Assembly (NCBI GenBank): GCA_027371665.1
Contig: DAHXMP010000211.1
Coordinates: 1-6,297, forward strand
Origin: Bacteroidota bacterium
Lineage (GTDB): Bacteria; Bacteroidota; Ignavibacteria; Kapaibacteriales; UBA2268
Direction of reading: 5' to 3'
DNA: 6,297 nt
Every line of letters starts with the position of its first letter. Position 1 is the stretch's first letter. The position numbers were made by a program, and so were the translations under genes. The notes under the pieces are model-generated. The model was given only the letters and a program-made list of their open reading frames with translations. It had not been told where the DNA came from and made no database searches. Shown here one piece after another: positions 1 through 6,289 of this stretch.

Positions 1-47
1 AGGAGCAATTATGGTCCTGGTAATTTTTGTAATTATGTTATTAAATC
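1..47. repeat. Left arm of 47-bp inverted repeat (inverted nuoJ fragment)
   Basis: These 47 bases are the exact reverse complement of 1087-1133, inside nuoJ. Read on the plus strand from base 2, they encode GAIMVLVIFVIMLLN, the conserved NuoJ helix. The frame then hits a stop at 53-55, so this is not a working nuoJ copy. The copy is fused directly to ispG coding sequence. The last 8 bases (attaaatc, 40-47) also fit the I-K-S codons expected in ispG at that point, so the junction may lie in a microhomology. Most likely an amplification or assembly chimera. Confidence 0.93.
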
Positions 48-456
48 GGCAGTAGGTATAGGAACATTGCTATCGGAGGGAATCGGAGATACTATAAGGG
101 TGTCTCTCACAGCCGAGCCGGAAAATGAAGTTGAGGTTGGAAAGAATATTCTCCGTTCACTTGGCTTGACACAGAGAGGCATAGAAATTATTTCCTGTCC
201 GACCTGCGGAAGGTTAGATGTTGACCTGTTTAAAATCTCAAGTGAGCTGGAAGAATCGCTGAAGGGTATAAAAAAGAATGTTAAGATTGCTTTGCTTGGC
301 TGTGTAGTCAATGGCCCGGGGGAAGCCAGGGAAGCCGATATAGGGATAGCGGCGGGTAAAGGAGTTGCAATGTTATACAGGAATGGTGAAATTTTACGTA
401 AAGTAAAAGAAGAGGATATTGTAAAGGAACTTTACGATGAGATTATGAAAATGTAA
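40..456 (+). CDS. ispG: 4-hydroxy-3-methylbut-2-enyl diphosphate synthase (IspG/GcpE), C-terminal part only
   Basis: IspG converts methylerythritol cyclodiphosphate to HMBPP in the MEP isoprenoid pathway, in the cytoplasm, using a [4Fe-4S] cluster. This is the C-terminal, cluster-binding part. It begins at I-K-S-A-V-G-I-G-T, followed by LLSEGIGDTIRVSLT. The CPTC motif supplies two cluster cysteines (codons at 196-198 and 205-207). GCVVNGPGE supplies the third cysteine (301-303) and the family's glutamate ligand (322-324). The C-terminal ADIGIAAGKG stretch is typical of the common short bacterial form. The N-terminal catalytic barrel is missing: upstream of about base 47 the sequence is an inverted nuoJ piece. 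The frame stays open to base 1, but it reads unrelated residues there. The TTG at 67 is therefore an internal leucine codon, not a start. The stop (454-456) is 21 bp from the convergent nuoK stop. Identification is firm; the 5' boundary is a junction, not a gene end. Confidence 0.95.
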   Translation: MKSAVGIGTLLSEGIGDTIRVSLTAEPENEVEVGKNILRSLGLTQRGIEIISCPTCGRLDVDLFKISSELEESLKGIKKNVKIALLGCVVNGPGEAREADIGIAAGKGVAMLYRNGEILRKVKEEDIVKELYDEIMKM

Positions 457-477
457 CTTTACGAATTTTTTCAATTT

Positions 478-786
478 TTACCATTTCATAATGTTGATTT
501 CGTCAACGTAAACAGTCTGTTTATTCCTGTATAGCGACAGGACTATTGCCAGGCCCACAGCAGCTTCGGCTGCAGCAACTGCCATAACAAAAATTACGAA
601 TATCTGGCCGGCAGGATTATTAAGATAAATCGAGAAAGCTACAAGTGTCAGGTTAACTGAGTTTAACATAATTTCGATTGACATAAAAATTATTATAGCA
701 TTTCTGCGGGTAACAACTCCTATTGTTCCGATTATAAACAAAATTGCCGACAGGCCGAGGTAATATTCAAGTGGTATTGTTGTCAT
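478..786 (-). CDS. nuoK: NADH-quinone oxidoreductase subunit K (NuoK)
   Basis: NuoK is a small membrane subunit of respiratory complex I (MrpC-like) and lies on the proton-translocation path. The 102-residue product has the usual length and three hydrophobic helices (about 3-24, 29-53 and 61-86). The two membrane glutamates needed for coupling are present: E38 in MSIEIMLNSVNL and E74 in AVAAAEAAVGLAI, matching E36 and E72 of the E. coli protein. The ATG is preceded by TGGAAATATA, a weak ribosome site. It lies 28 bp downstream of nuoJ and is surely cotranscribed with it. Unusually, no nuoL/M/N follows: the gene runs directly up to the convergent ispG. Nothing in the frame suggests damage. Confidence 0.97.
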   Translation of the reverse strand: MTTIPLEYYLGLSAILFIIGTIGVVTRRNAIIIFMSIEIMLNSVNLTLVAFSIYLNNPAGQIFVIFVMAVAAAEAAVGLAIVLSLYRNKQTVYVDEINIMKW

Positions 787-814
787 TATATTTCCAAAAT
801 TAAGTTATAAAAAA

Positions 815-1321
815 TCAATCAATTTTTCTTTTTGCAAGAACAATAGCTCCGACAATTGCTAAAAGCAGTAATAATGATATTGCCTCGAAAGGCAGAAGAT
901 AAGAACTGAACAGTACATTTCCCAGAAATTCTATTGTTCCCTGCGAAGGCTTTCCCGGAGCTTTAATTATCCTAAAGGGCTGTGCTACTATTATAATAAT
1001 AAATTGAAGCAAAAGAATAGCTGAGAGTAATAATCCAATACCTTTTCGGATATTAAGCTTTTCCTTCAGAGATTCTTCATTACCAAGATTTAATAACATA
1101 ATTACAAAAATTACCAGGACCATAATTGCTCCTGCATAAACAAGCACCTGTATTACAGCTATAAATTGTGCCTGAAGCGTCAAATATAAGCCTGCAAACA
1201 TAAAAAACAGGAAAACGAGTGATATTGCCGATGTTACAGGATTTTTACTGCTTATTGTTACAATACCGCTTGCGATAGACAAAATACCAAGAATGATAAA
1301 AAATATTAAAGTTAAACTCAA
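815..1321 (-). CDS. nuoJ: NADH-quinone oxidoreductase subunit J (NuoJ)
   Basis: NuoJ is a membrane subunit of complex I (ND6 homologue), packed between the NuoH/A heel and the antiporter-like arm. The 168-residue product has about five transmembrane helices. It carries the family signature VYAGAIMVLVIFVIMLLNLG (61-80), which includes the pi-bulge helix. The N-terminus (LTLIFFIILGILSIASGIVTISSKNPVTSAI) matches the usual first helix and NPV motif. The start is a TTG at 1321-1319: an in-frame TGA lies four codons upstream and the first in-frame ATG would remove the first helix. A GAG about 9 bases upstream is a poor ribosome site. It is the first gene of a nuoJ-nuoK pair with a Bacteroidota-type promoter about 40 bp upstream. 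Bases 1087-1133 of this gene recur inverted at 1-47; this copy is the intact one. Confidence 0.95.
   Translation of the reverse strand: MSLTLIFFIILGILSIASGIVTISSKNPVTSAISLVFLFFMFAGLYLTLQAQFIAVIQVLVYAGAIMVLVIFVIMLLNLGNEESLKEKLNIRKGIGLLLSAILLLQFIIIIVAQPFRIIKAPGKPSQGTIEFLGNVLFSSYLLPFEAISLLLLLAIVGAIVLAKRKID
1087..1133. repeat. Right arm of 47-bp inverted repeat (inside intact nuoJ)
   Basis: This is the native copy of the segment found inverted at 1-47, with 1,039 bp between the arms. It lies inside an uninterrupted nuoJ reading frame and encodes residues about 64-79, the pi-bulge helix. The copy at 1-47 is therefore the displaced one. The match is perfect over all 47 bases and ends at the next base (1086 against 48). 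Confidence 0.93.
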
Positions 1322-1361
1322 ATCAAATGCTCAAATTAATCTGACAGAAAATAATAATTTT

Positions 1362-1392
1362 CAAAAATAATCAAAATTTAACTATAGACAAA
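1362..1392 (-). promoter_or_regulatory. Bacteroidota-type promoter for nuoJ-nuoK
   Basis: On the minus strand, TTTG (1392-1389) is followed after exactly 19 bases by TATTTTTG (1369-1362). This fits the Bacteroidota housekeeping-sigma pattern: TTTG near -33, TAnnTTTG near -7, usual spacing 17-23. Transcription would start about 1355-1358, leaving a leader of roughly 35 bases before the TTG start of nuoJ. An overlapping sigma70-like pair (TTGCCG, 17 bp, TAAATT) is weaker. The region is AT-rich, so chance matches are possible. Confidence 0.5.
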
Positions 1393-1407
1393 TCCTACGG
1401 CAAGAAA

Positions 1408-1426
1408 ATTTAAAGAACCTTTAAAT
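1408..1426. promoter_or_regulatory. Palindrome in the divergent nuoJ / glycosyltransferase intergenic region
   Basis: ATTTAAAG and CTTTAAAT form a perfect 8-bp inverted repeat around a 3-base centre (AAC). It sits between the nuoJ promoter on one side and the plus-strand gene starting at 1500. It could be an operator or a small hairpin. It is not followed by a T-run on either strand, so it is not a convincing terminator. AT-rich composition makes a chance origin quite possible. Confidence 0.25.
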
Positions 1427-1454
1427 ATTAGGGATAATTAATAAAAATTTTAAC

Positions 1455-1462
1455 TAATTTTG
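1455..1462 (+). promoter_or_regulatory. Possible -7 element (TAnnTTTG) for the 1500-4957 plus-strand genes
   Basis: TAATTTTG matches the Bacteroidota -7 consensus and lies 37 bp before the ATG at 1500. No TTTG or TTG occurs 17-23 bp upstream, so only half of the expected promoter is visible. The remainder of 1322-1499 shows no coding sequence. Confidence 0.25.
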
Positions 1463-1499
1463 CCTGATTATATTGAACAAATAAATAAATTTATCGGGC

Positions 1500-3509
1500 A
1501 TGGGCACTAAGAAAAAGAAATCTAACAGAAATCATAATTCCGTGCAAAAAGATAAGCACGTAAAAACAACTCAACCTATTACAAAGAAACCTACAAACTG
1601 GAAAAAAGTATTCGTTGTTTTAGCGTCAGTATTGTCAATTGCAATCGTAGGATATATATTATACAGCGGAACAATTAAGTACAACCTGGTGTTTTGCGAC
1701 GATAACATTTTCGTTCTTAATTTCAACAATTTTAATAAAAATGTCGATAATATTAAAACATCGTTCGAAAAAACTGTCGGTACAACTTATTACAGGCCCA
1801 TGCTGAATGTCTCATTTATTTATGATGCATTAAGAGCAGACCCGAGTATACCGTTAGAGCAAACAGCACCCGTTTACAGGGCTACCAATGTTTACCTGCA
1901 TTTGCTGGCTTCATGCCTGGTTTTTTTATTATTCGTCAAGCTTAAATATCCATTGGTGCCATCCCTTCTTTTTGGTATGCTGGTGGTAGTCCATCCCATA
2001 CTTACTCCGGCAGCCGCCTGGATTTCCGGCAGAAACGATTCTATGATTACGATATTTATTGTTACATCCTTTATCTTGTTTCTTTTTTATATCGAATCGA
2101 AAACGGTTTGGCGAGTCATAATTCTTCCATTGCATCTGTTATTTTTTGCATTAAGTATCTTTACAAAAGAAATTGCATTCGTTTATCCTCTTGTCTGCAT
2201 TTCTTATGTATGGTTTTTCAAAAAGGACAGGCACATATTCAGGATGAAATATATCATAGCAACAATCGGCTGGTTCGTTGTCGGTTTTATATGGTTTTTT
2301 ATGCGTCTAGCAGCAATCGAGAATATTAAAAATCCTGATGAAATAGGGCTAGGCCCAATACTGATAAATTTCCCGACTTTATTTGCAATGATGGGCAAAA
2401 TCTTTTTTCCGGTAAAGATGATTGCACTTTCAAGCTATGAATGGTTCTCGATTGCAACGGGAGCAGTTGTAATTGTTGCTCTAACAGTTTATTTAATTAA
2501 ATCAAAGAAGCTTGACAAAAACAAATCATTTTTCGGAATATTATGGTTTGCATTATTTTTATTACCGACTTTCCTTGTGAGAATAATCTATGTCGGTGAC
2601 TTTTTCGATTATGCGGAACACAGAGCTTATTTGCCGATGATAGGAATTCTTATTTTTCTTATAGAAATCCTGATAAGTTTAAAAGTAGATTTTAAAAAAC
2701 CGATAGCAATCGCAGTATCAGTAATAATTCTGGGTACTTTTACCGCCAGGTCCTATGTTTATGCTCAGAATTTTGAGAACAGGACAACGTTCTGGACTCA
2801 TATGATTGACATGTACCCGTTGAAACCGAGGGGCTATCTCGATTTGGCAAAAGCATACTTTGCAAATGATGATTTGGTAAAAGCCGAATCCCTGTATAGG
2901 AGGGGAATTCAATTAAATCCGAATAATAAAAATCTGTATATTGATGTATCCGTGATTTATTTAAAATGGAATAAACTGCAAAAAGCTGAACAGTATGCAA
3001 GGAAAGCTGTTGAACTGGATTCTAATGATTACCTTGCGAATTATAATTATGGCAAGGCCCTGTTTATGCTCGAAAAATACAGTGAGGCATTAAGATATTT
3101 TGAAAAAGCGTGCATGGGTAATCTCGCTTTTCCGCAATGGTTTGTTGATTTGGGTGTTACTTATTATCAAAATAAGATGTTTGATGAAGCAGTTCAATCC
3201 TACCAGAGAGCTATCAGTATGGCTGAAAGCATGGGACAGAGTTTCCCGATTGCACTTGCTTATTCGGATATGGGTGCGGCGTTTGCACAGATGCATAAAC
3301 AGCAGGAAGCTGTTTCCTGCTGGCAGAAAGCCGTTCAATTAGACCCCAGGATGTATGATGCTTATATGAATCTTATTAAATACTATATAGCAGCGAAGAG
3401 TCTCCAGCCTGCAAGTGATTACATTGTTATGCTGAAAAGAAACGGGGGGAGCCTTTCACCTGAAATTCTGAATTTTTTAAATGCTAATAAGCTTGAACTC
3501 GGGCAGTAA
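1500..3509 (+). CDS. TMTC-like GT-C membrane glycosyltransferase with C-terminal TPR repeats
   Basis: The 669-residue membrane protein resembles bacterial relatives of the eukaryotic TMTC O-mannosyltransferases: multispanning GT-C folds followed by TPRs. A Lys-rich cytoplasmic tail (1-36) precedes the first membrane helix (about 37-56). Next comes the family-like acidic motif CDD (66-68) at the start of the first outside loop. It is followed by YYRP (97-100), a YLHLLA helix (132-137), ISGRND (175-180), FTKE (221-224) and YAEHRAYLP (371-379), with roughly ten helices up to about 418. From 427 the protein is soluble, with about five TPR units (about 443-476, 477-510, 511-544, 545-578, 585-618). 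By topology the TPRs lie outside the cytoplasm. The likely reaction is sugar transfer from a lipid-phosphate donor to protein; donor and acceptor are inferred, not seen. The ATG has no clear Shine-Dalgarno. It heads a closely spaced plus-strand run. Confidence 0.75.
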   Translation: MGTKKKKSNRNHNSVQKDKHVKTTQPITKKPTNWKKVFVVLASVLSIAIVGYILYSGTIKYNLVFCDDNIFVLNFNNFNKNVDNIKTSFEKTVGTTYYRPMLNVSFIYDALRADPSIPLEQTAPVYRATNVYLHLLASCLVFLLFVKLKYPLVPSLLFGMLVVVHPILTPAAAWISGRNDSMITIFIVTSFILFLFYIESKTVWRVIILPLHLLFFALSIFTKEIAFVYPLVCISYVWFFKKDRHIFRMKYIIATIGWFVVGFIWFFMRLAAIENIKNPDEIGLGPILINFPTLFAMMGKIFFPVKMIALSSYEWFSIATGAVVIVALTVYLIKSKKLDKNKSFFGILWFALFLLPTFLVRIIYVGDFFDYAEHRAYLPMIGILIFLIEILISLKVDFKKPIAIAVSVIILGTFTARSYVYAQNFENRTTFWTHMIDMYPLKPRGYLDLAKAYFANDDLVKAESLYRRGIQLNPNNKNLYIDVSVIYLKWNKLQKAEQYARKAVELDSNDYLANYNYGKALFMLEKYSEALRYFEKACMGNLAFPQWFVDLGVTYYQNKMFDEAVQSYQRAISMAESMGQSFPIALAYSDMGAAFAQMHKQQEAVSCWQKAVQLDPRMYDAYMNLIKYYIAAKSLQPASDYIVMLKRNGGSLSPEILNFLNANKLELGQ

Positions 3510-3541
3510 ACTTTTTTCACGATTTTTAAGCAAGGATATTT

Positions 3542-4351
3542 ATGACTAAAAATAAATCTTTAGTGCTTTGGATAATTTCTTTTTTCATTATGATAATTAT
3601 AGTTTTTTACCAGAGAATGACAGGGCCGACTTATCCTGTTCATGGGCAGGTAACTGTAAATAATCAGACATATAAATTTGAGATGCCCCGTTCTCATGGC
3701 GGTAACGGTGGGCAGGTTATTTCACTTAATATCCCCGACAAAAGCATAAACGGAAAAATTAAATTCAGGCGTTTTCACAGCTATGATAAATGGTCTTATG
3801 CCGATATGATTCGTTCAGGAGATACCCTGTCGTATATACTTCCACAGCTCGAGCCTGCCGGAAAAATTATTTATCATGTTTTTCTTCAGGCAGGAGCCGG
3901 TCAACCTATACCTGTAACACAAGAAGCTGTTATTGTAAGATACAAGGACGATGTTCCGGCAATTGTCGTCATCTTCCATTTATTTTTTCTGTTTACAGCT
4001 ATTACTCTTTCGACAAGAGCAGGTTTGGAAGCTTTTTTCAAAGGTGAAAAAGCCTTCACACTCGCTTTATTAACTTCAATTTCTATGTTCATAGGAGGTA
4101 TAATAATTGGCCCGATGATGCAGCAATATGCTTTCGGTGCTTTATGGACCGGCTGGCCATTCGGACATGACCTTACTGACAATAAAACTGCAGCGGCGGT
4201 TATTATCTGGATTATTGCACTATGGAGGACATGGAAAAACAGAACGAACAGGGGATGGGTAATTGTAGCATCCATTGTTTTATTGATTGTGTTTCTGATA
4301 CCTCACAGTATTTTAGGTTCTGAGGTTGATTATACTAAACTGCCAAAATGA
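3542..4351 (+). CDS. Unidentified membrane protein with an extracytoplasmic N-terminal domain
   Basis: I do not recognise a named family. The 269-residue product starts with a signal-anchor helix (about 7-23). A predicted periplasmic domain (24-138) follows, with beta-rich character: HGQVTVNNQTYKFEMPRSH, then a Gly-rich GGNGG turn at 53-57. Four more helices come after it (about 139-158, 171-191, 216-231, 238-257). The most distinctive stretch is between helices 3 and 4: GALWTGWPFGHDLTDNKT (199-216). It combines aromatic, Gly, His and Asp residues and looks like a functional or cofactor site; no reaction can be named. The start has AAGGA five bases before the ATG, the best ribosome site in the window. 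It lies 32 bp after the glycosyltransferase gene and 33 bp before the flavin-reductase gene, so cotranscription is likely. The frame is intact and native-looking. Confidence 0.8.
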   Translation: MTKNKSLVLWIISFFIMIIIVFYQRMTGPTYPVHGQVTVNNQTYKFEMPRSHGGNGGQVISLNIPDKSINGKIKFRRFHSYDKWSYADMIRSGDTLSYILPQLEPAGKIIYHVFLQAGAGQPIPVTQEAVIVRYKDDVPAIVVIFHLFFLFTAITLSTRAGLEAFFKGEKAFTLALLTSISMFIGGIIIGPMMQQYAFGALWTGWPFGHDLTDNKTAAAVIIWIIALWRTWKNRTNRGWVIVASIVLLIVFLIPHSILGSEVDYTKLPK

Positions 4352-4384
4352 TAAAAGTCATTTTTAATAAATAATATAAATTAT

Positions 4385-4957
4385 ATGAGAAAATCTATAG
4401 GAAAAAAAACATTAGTTTATCCTCATCCTGTTTTTGTAATAGGTTCCTACGACATTGACGGACTCCCGAATATTATGACAGCATCCTGGGCCGGGATTTG
4501 TTGCAGTGAACCTCCCTGCGTTGCCGTATCACTTAGAAAGGCAAGGTATTCTTATGAAAACATCATGTACAATAAAGGATTTACAGTTAATATACCGCCT
4601 ACTGATTACTTGAAGCAGGTTGATTATGCAGGTGTGTTTTCAGGGAAATTGGTCAATAAATTTCAGAAAACAGGATTAACACCTGTTGACAGCGAAATAG
4701 TGAGGGCTCCTTACGTGAAGGAATTCCCTGTTTCATTGCTGTGTAATTTGCATCAAACTGTTGAAATCGGGATTCACACGCAATTTATTGGAGAAATAAT
4801 GGATGTACTTGTTGATGAAAAAGTTATCGGAGAAGACGGGAAAGTAAAAATCGAATTAGTTAATCCTTTTATCTACGATTCTGCCACAAGGTCTTATTAT
4901 GGAATCGGAGAAAGGCTTGCCGATGCTTTCAAGGCAAAATCAGAAAATAATTTATAA
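4385..4957 (+). CDS. Flavin reductase-like domain protein (FMN-binding split barrel)
   Basis: This 190-residue cytoplasmic protein belongs to the flavin reductase-like / flavoredoxin family, which binds FMN in a split beta-barrel. Visible signs are the N-terminal YPHPVFVIGSYDIDGLPNIMTASWAGICCSEPP pattern (residues 12-44; quoted in part: PVFVIGSYDIDG, NIMTASWAG). This is the family's strand-turn-strand with a T-A-S-W flavin-contact segment. VAVSLRKARYSYENI (47-60) and FTVNIPP (66-72) follow. The length is typical of the stand-alone form. Members reduce flavin or pass electrons; the partner here is unknown. The ATG lacks a Shine-Dalgarno (AATATAAATTAT precedes it). The stop is 9 bp before the dehydrogenase ATG, suggesting translational coupling or at least one transcript. 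A direct functional link to the dehydrogenase is only inferred from position. Confidence 0.88.
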   Translation: MRKSIGKKTLVYPHPVFVIGSYDIDGLPNIMTASWAGICCSEPPCVAVSLRKARYSYENIMYNKGFTVNIPPTDYLKQVDYAGVFSGKLVNKFQKTGLTPVDSEIVRAPYVKEFPVSLLCNLHQTVEIGIHTQFIGEIMDVLVDEKVIGEDGKVKIELVNPFIYDSATRSYYGIGERLADAFKAKSENNL

Positions 4958-4966
4958 TTGAAAGAT

Positions 4967-6001
4967 ATGGAGAATTTTACTTTTTACAATCCAACTAAGC
5001 TGATTTTTGGTAAGAATACAATTCCTAAAATGGGAAGAGAATTAAAAAAATCAGGTATAAATAAGGTGTTGCTCCTTGCCGGAAGCGGTTCTATTAAATC
5101 AAACGGAACATATGAATCGGCCATTCAGTCTTTGAAAAATTCGGGTATAGAATGGTCAGAACTTTGGGGTGTCAGGGCTAATCCTTTGCTGAGTCATGCC
5201 ATAGAAGGGATAAGCATTGTAAAGGATAAAAATGTTAATGCAATACTTGCTGTCGGAGGTGGTTCTGTAATTGACGAAGCAAAGTCAATCGCAGCAGGAT
5301 ATTATTTAGATAACCTTTGGACAGCTTTCGAAGATAAAATTTCAATAGATAAAGCATTACCTGTTTATACAATATTGACTTTATCGGGCACATGCTCTGA
5401 AATGGATCCTTATGCAGTTCTTACAAATGATGAAAACCTTAAAAAATGGAATATCAGCGGAGATGCCTTATATCCGAAAGTTTCGATTATAGACCCTGAA
5501 GTACAAATGTCACTCCCATGGCATCAAACGGTAAACGGGGCTATTGATGCTATGTCCCATATAATGGAATTTTACTTTATGGGTAAAGATGAAGAAGCTA
5601 CCCTCTCCGTTGACGAAGCCCTTATGAAAACTATTATTCAATCCGTTGACAAACTTCAGGAAGAGCCCTGCAATTATTCTGCAAGGGCAAATCTTGCATG
5701 GGCTGCTACCCTGGGATTAAACGGAATTTCTGGCGTTGCGCTTCATGGCGGAGATTGGGCTTCCCATCAAATCGAACACGGTATTAGTGCCCTTCATCCT
5801 GAAATTGCACACGGGGCAGGCCTTGCAGTTGTTTTTCCGGCGTGGATATATTATATGAACAGGTATAATACGGATATATTCAAGCGATGGGCTAAAAATG
5901 TCTGGAACTCCGTTACTTTCAATCCCAAATGTTGCCATATATTATACGAAATTATTACAAAAAAGTTTTCAGTTAATATAATAAATAAAACAATCGTTTA
6001 A
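4967..6001 (+). CDS. Iron-type alcohol dehydrogenase (butanol dehydrogenase/YqhD-like), C-terminus replaced at a chimeric junction
   Basis: NAD(P)H-dependent group III alcohol dehydrogenase reducing aldehydes to alcohols in the cytoplasm. The N-terminus MENFTFYNPTKLIFGKNTI is typical, so I use the ATG at 4967 rather than the in-frame TTG three codons upstream. The cofactor loop is GGGSVIDEAKSIA (97-109). The metal ligands D194 and H198 (GAIDAMSHIME), H267 (DWASHQIEH) and H282 (AHGAGLA) are all present, matching YqhD D194/H198/H267/H281. Homology holds to residue 317 (T, base 5917). The remaining 27 residues, starting FNPKCCHILYEI, are not dehydrogenase sequence; they translate the opposite strand of an intergenic region and of the next gene's start. 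The true last 63 residues are on the minus strand at 6227-6035. Joining 4967-5916 to that gives 380 residues, close to the family norm. As read here the protein would lack its C-terminal helices and is probably not real. Confidence 0.9.
   Translation: MENFTFYNPTKLIFGKNTIPKMGRELKKSGINKVLLLAGSGSIKSNGTYESAIQSLKNSGIEWSELWGVRANPLLSHAIEGISIVKDKNVNAILAVGGGSVIDEAKSIAAGYYLDNLWTAFEDKISIDKALPVYTILTLSGTCSEMDPYAVLTNDENLKKWNISGDALYPKVSIIDPEVQMSLPWHQTVNGAIDAMSHIMEFYFMGKDEEATLSVDEALMKTIIQSVDKLQEEPCNYSARANLAWAATLGLNGISGVALHGGDWASHQIEHGISALHPEIAHGAGLAVVFPAWIYYMNRYNTDIFKRWAKNVWNSVTFNPKCCHILYEIITKKFSVNIINKTIV
5847..5916. repeat. Left arm of 70-bp inverted repeat inside the alcohol dehydrogenase gene
   Basis: This 70-bp segment is the exact reverse complement of 6228-6297, with a 311-bp spacer. 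It encodes the dehydrogenase residues YYMNRYNTDIFKRWAKNVWN and the following S-V. The arm is contiguous with the N-terminal three quarters of the gene. At its right edge (5916/5917) the dehydrogenase homology stops. Confidence 0.95.
5917..5938 (-). CDS. Possible first codons of the gene downstream of the alcohol dehydrogenase, cut by the junction
   Basis: On the minus strand, ATG GCA ACA TTT GGG ATT GAA (M-A-T-F-G-I-E) lies 96 bp beyond the true dehydrogenase stop and runs in the same direction. After seven codons it reads straight into the antisense of the dehydrogenase, so nothing beyond is genuine. TATAAT lies just 2 bases before the ATG; if that is a -10 box, the message would begin inside the gene and this ATG might not be the start. 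The product cannot be identified. Confidence 0.25.
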
Positions 6002-6034
6002 AAATATCATATAATTTAATTTAAAGAGAAATTT

Positions 6035-6289
6035 CTATATTGCAATTTTTAATATTGATTCGATATCTCCTTTATTTAATTTCTCCAGGGCACCTGCCGG
6101 CCCTATCACAGAAGCATTTTCAGCTATCGGTATTATGTCGTCTTCACATAATCCGAGTTCATTAAGTGATACCGGGGCTTCCCATTCCGAATATTTTGCT
6201 TTCATAGCTTTTATCCCGTCATCAATCGTAACGGAGTTCCAGACATTTTTAGCCCATCGCTTGAATATATCCGTATTATACCTGTTCAT
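6035..6289 (-). pseudogene. True C-terminal part of the iron-type alcohol dehydrogenase (displaced fragment)
   Basis: The minus-strand frame repeats the last 21 dehydrogenase residues of the plus-strand copy (MNRYNTDIFKRWAKNVWNSV, T) because of the inverted repeat. It then continues for 63 residues with a typical group III dehydrogenase C-terminus. This includes IDDGIKAMKAKYSEWEAPVSL with its helical all-alpha pattern, LGLCEDDIIPIAENA, and LNKGDIESILKIAI before the TAG at 6037-6035. Its first Met is internal to the gene, so it is not a separate small protein. The gene body lies in the part of the window preceding 5916. The type 'pseudogene' here means a detached gene fragment, most likely by an artefact of amplification or assembly rather than by decay. 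Confidence 0.88.

Noticed and set aside
67..69. TTG at 67 as the start of a short ispG-like gene
   Set aside because: The family homology continues in frame upstream of it (I-K-S-A-V-G-I-G-T), so this TTG is an internal leucine codon of a truncated gene.
397..463. Repeated CGTAAAGT / ACTTTACG words near the end of ispG (397-404, 429-436, 456-463, plus GTAAAG at 421-426) as a bidirectional terminator
   Set aside because: Alternative pairings are short and AT-rich, most lie inside the coding sequence, and no stable stem directly precedes the T-rich run at 466-479. It could be a weak terminator but cannot be supported.
3901..4275. Long minus-strand frame opposite the 3542-4351 gene
   Set aside because: The plus-strand frame has a clear membrane-protein pattern, correct spacing and a ribosome site. 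The opposite frame has no recognisable family features.
5717..5938. Minus-strand 73-residue frame starting MATFGIESNG as a complete gene
   Set aside because: Only the first seven codons may be genuine. The rest is antisense of the alcohol dehydrogenase, including its conserved metal-binding region, so the frame is created by the junction.
6035..6289. Independent 84-residue small protein
   Set aside because: Its first 21 residues duplicate the dehydrogenase and the rest is that family's normal C-terminus, so it is a gene fragment.
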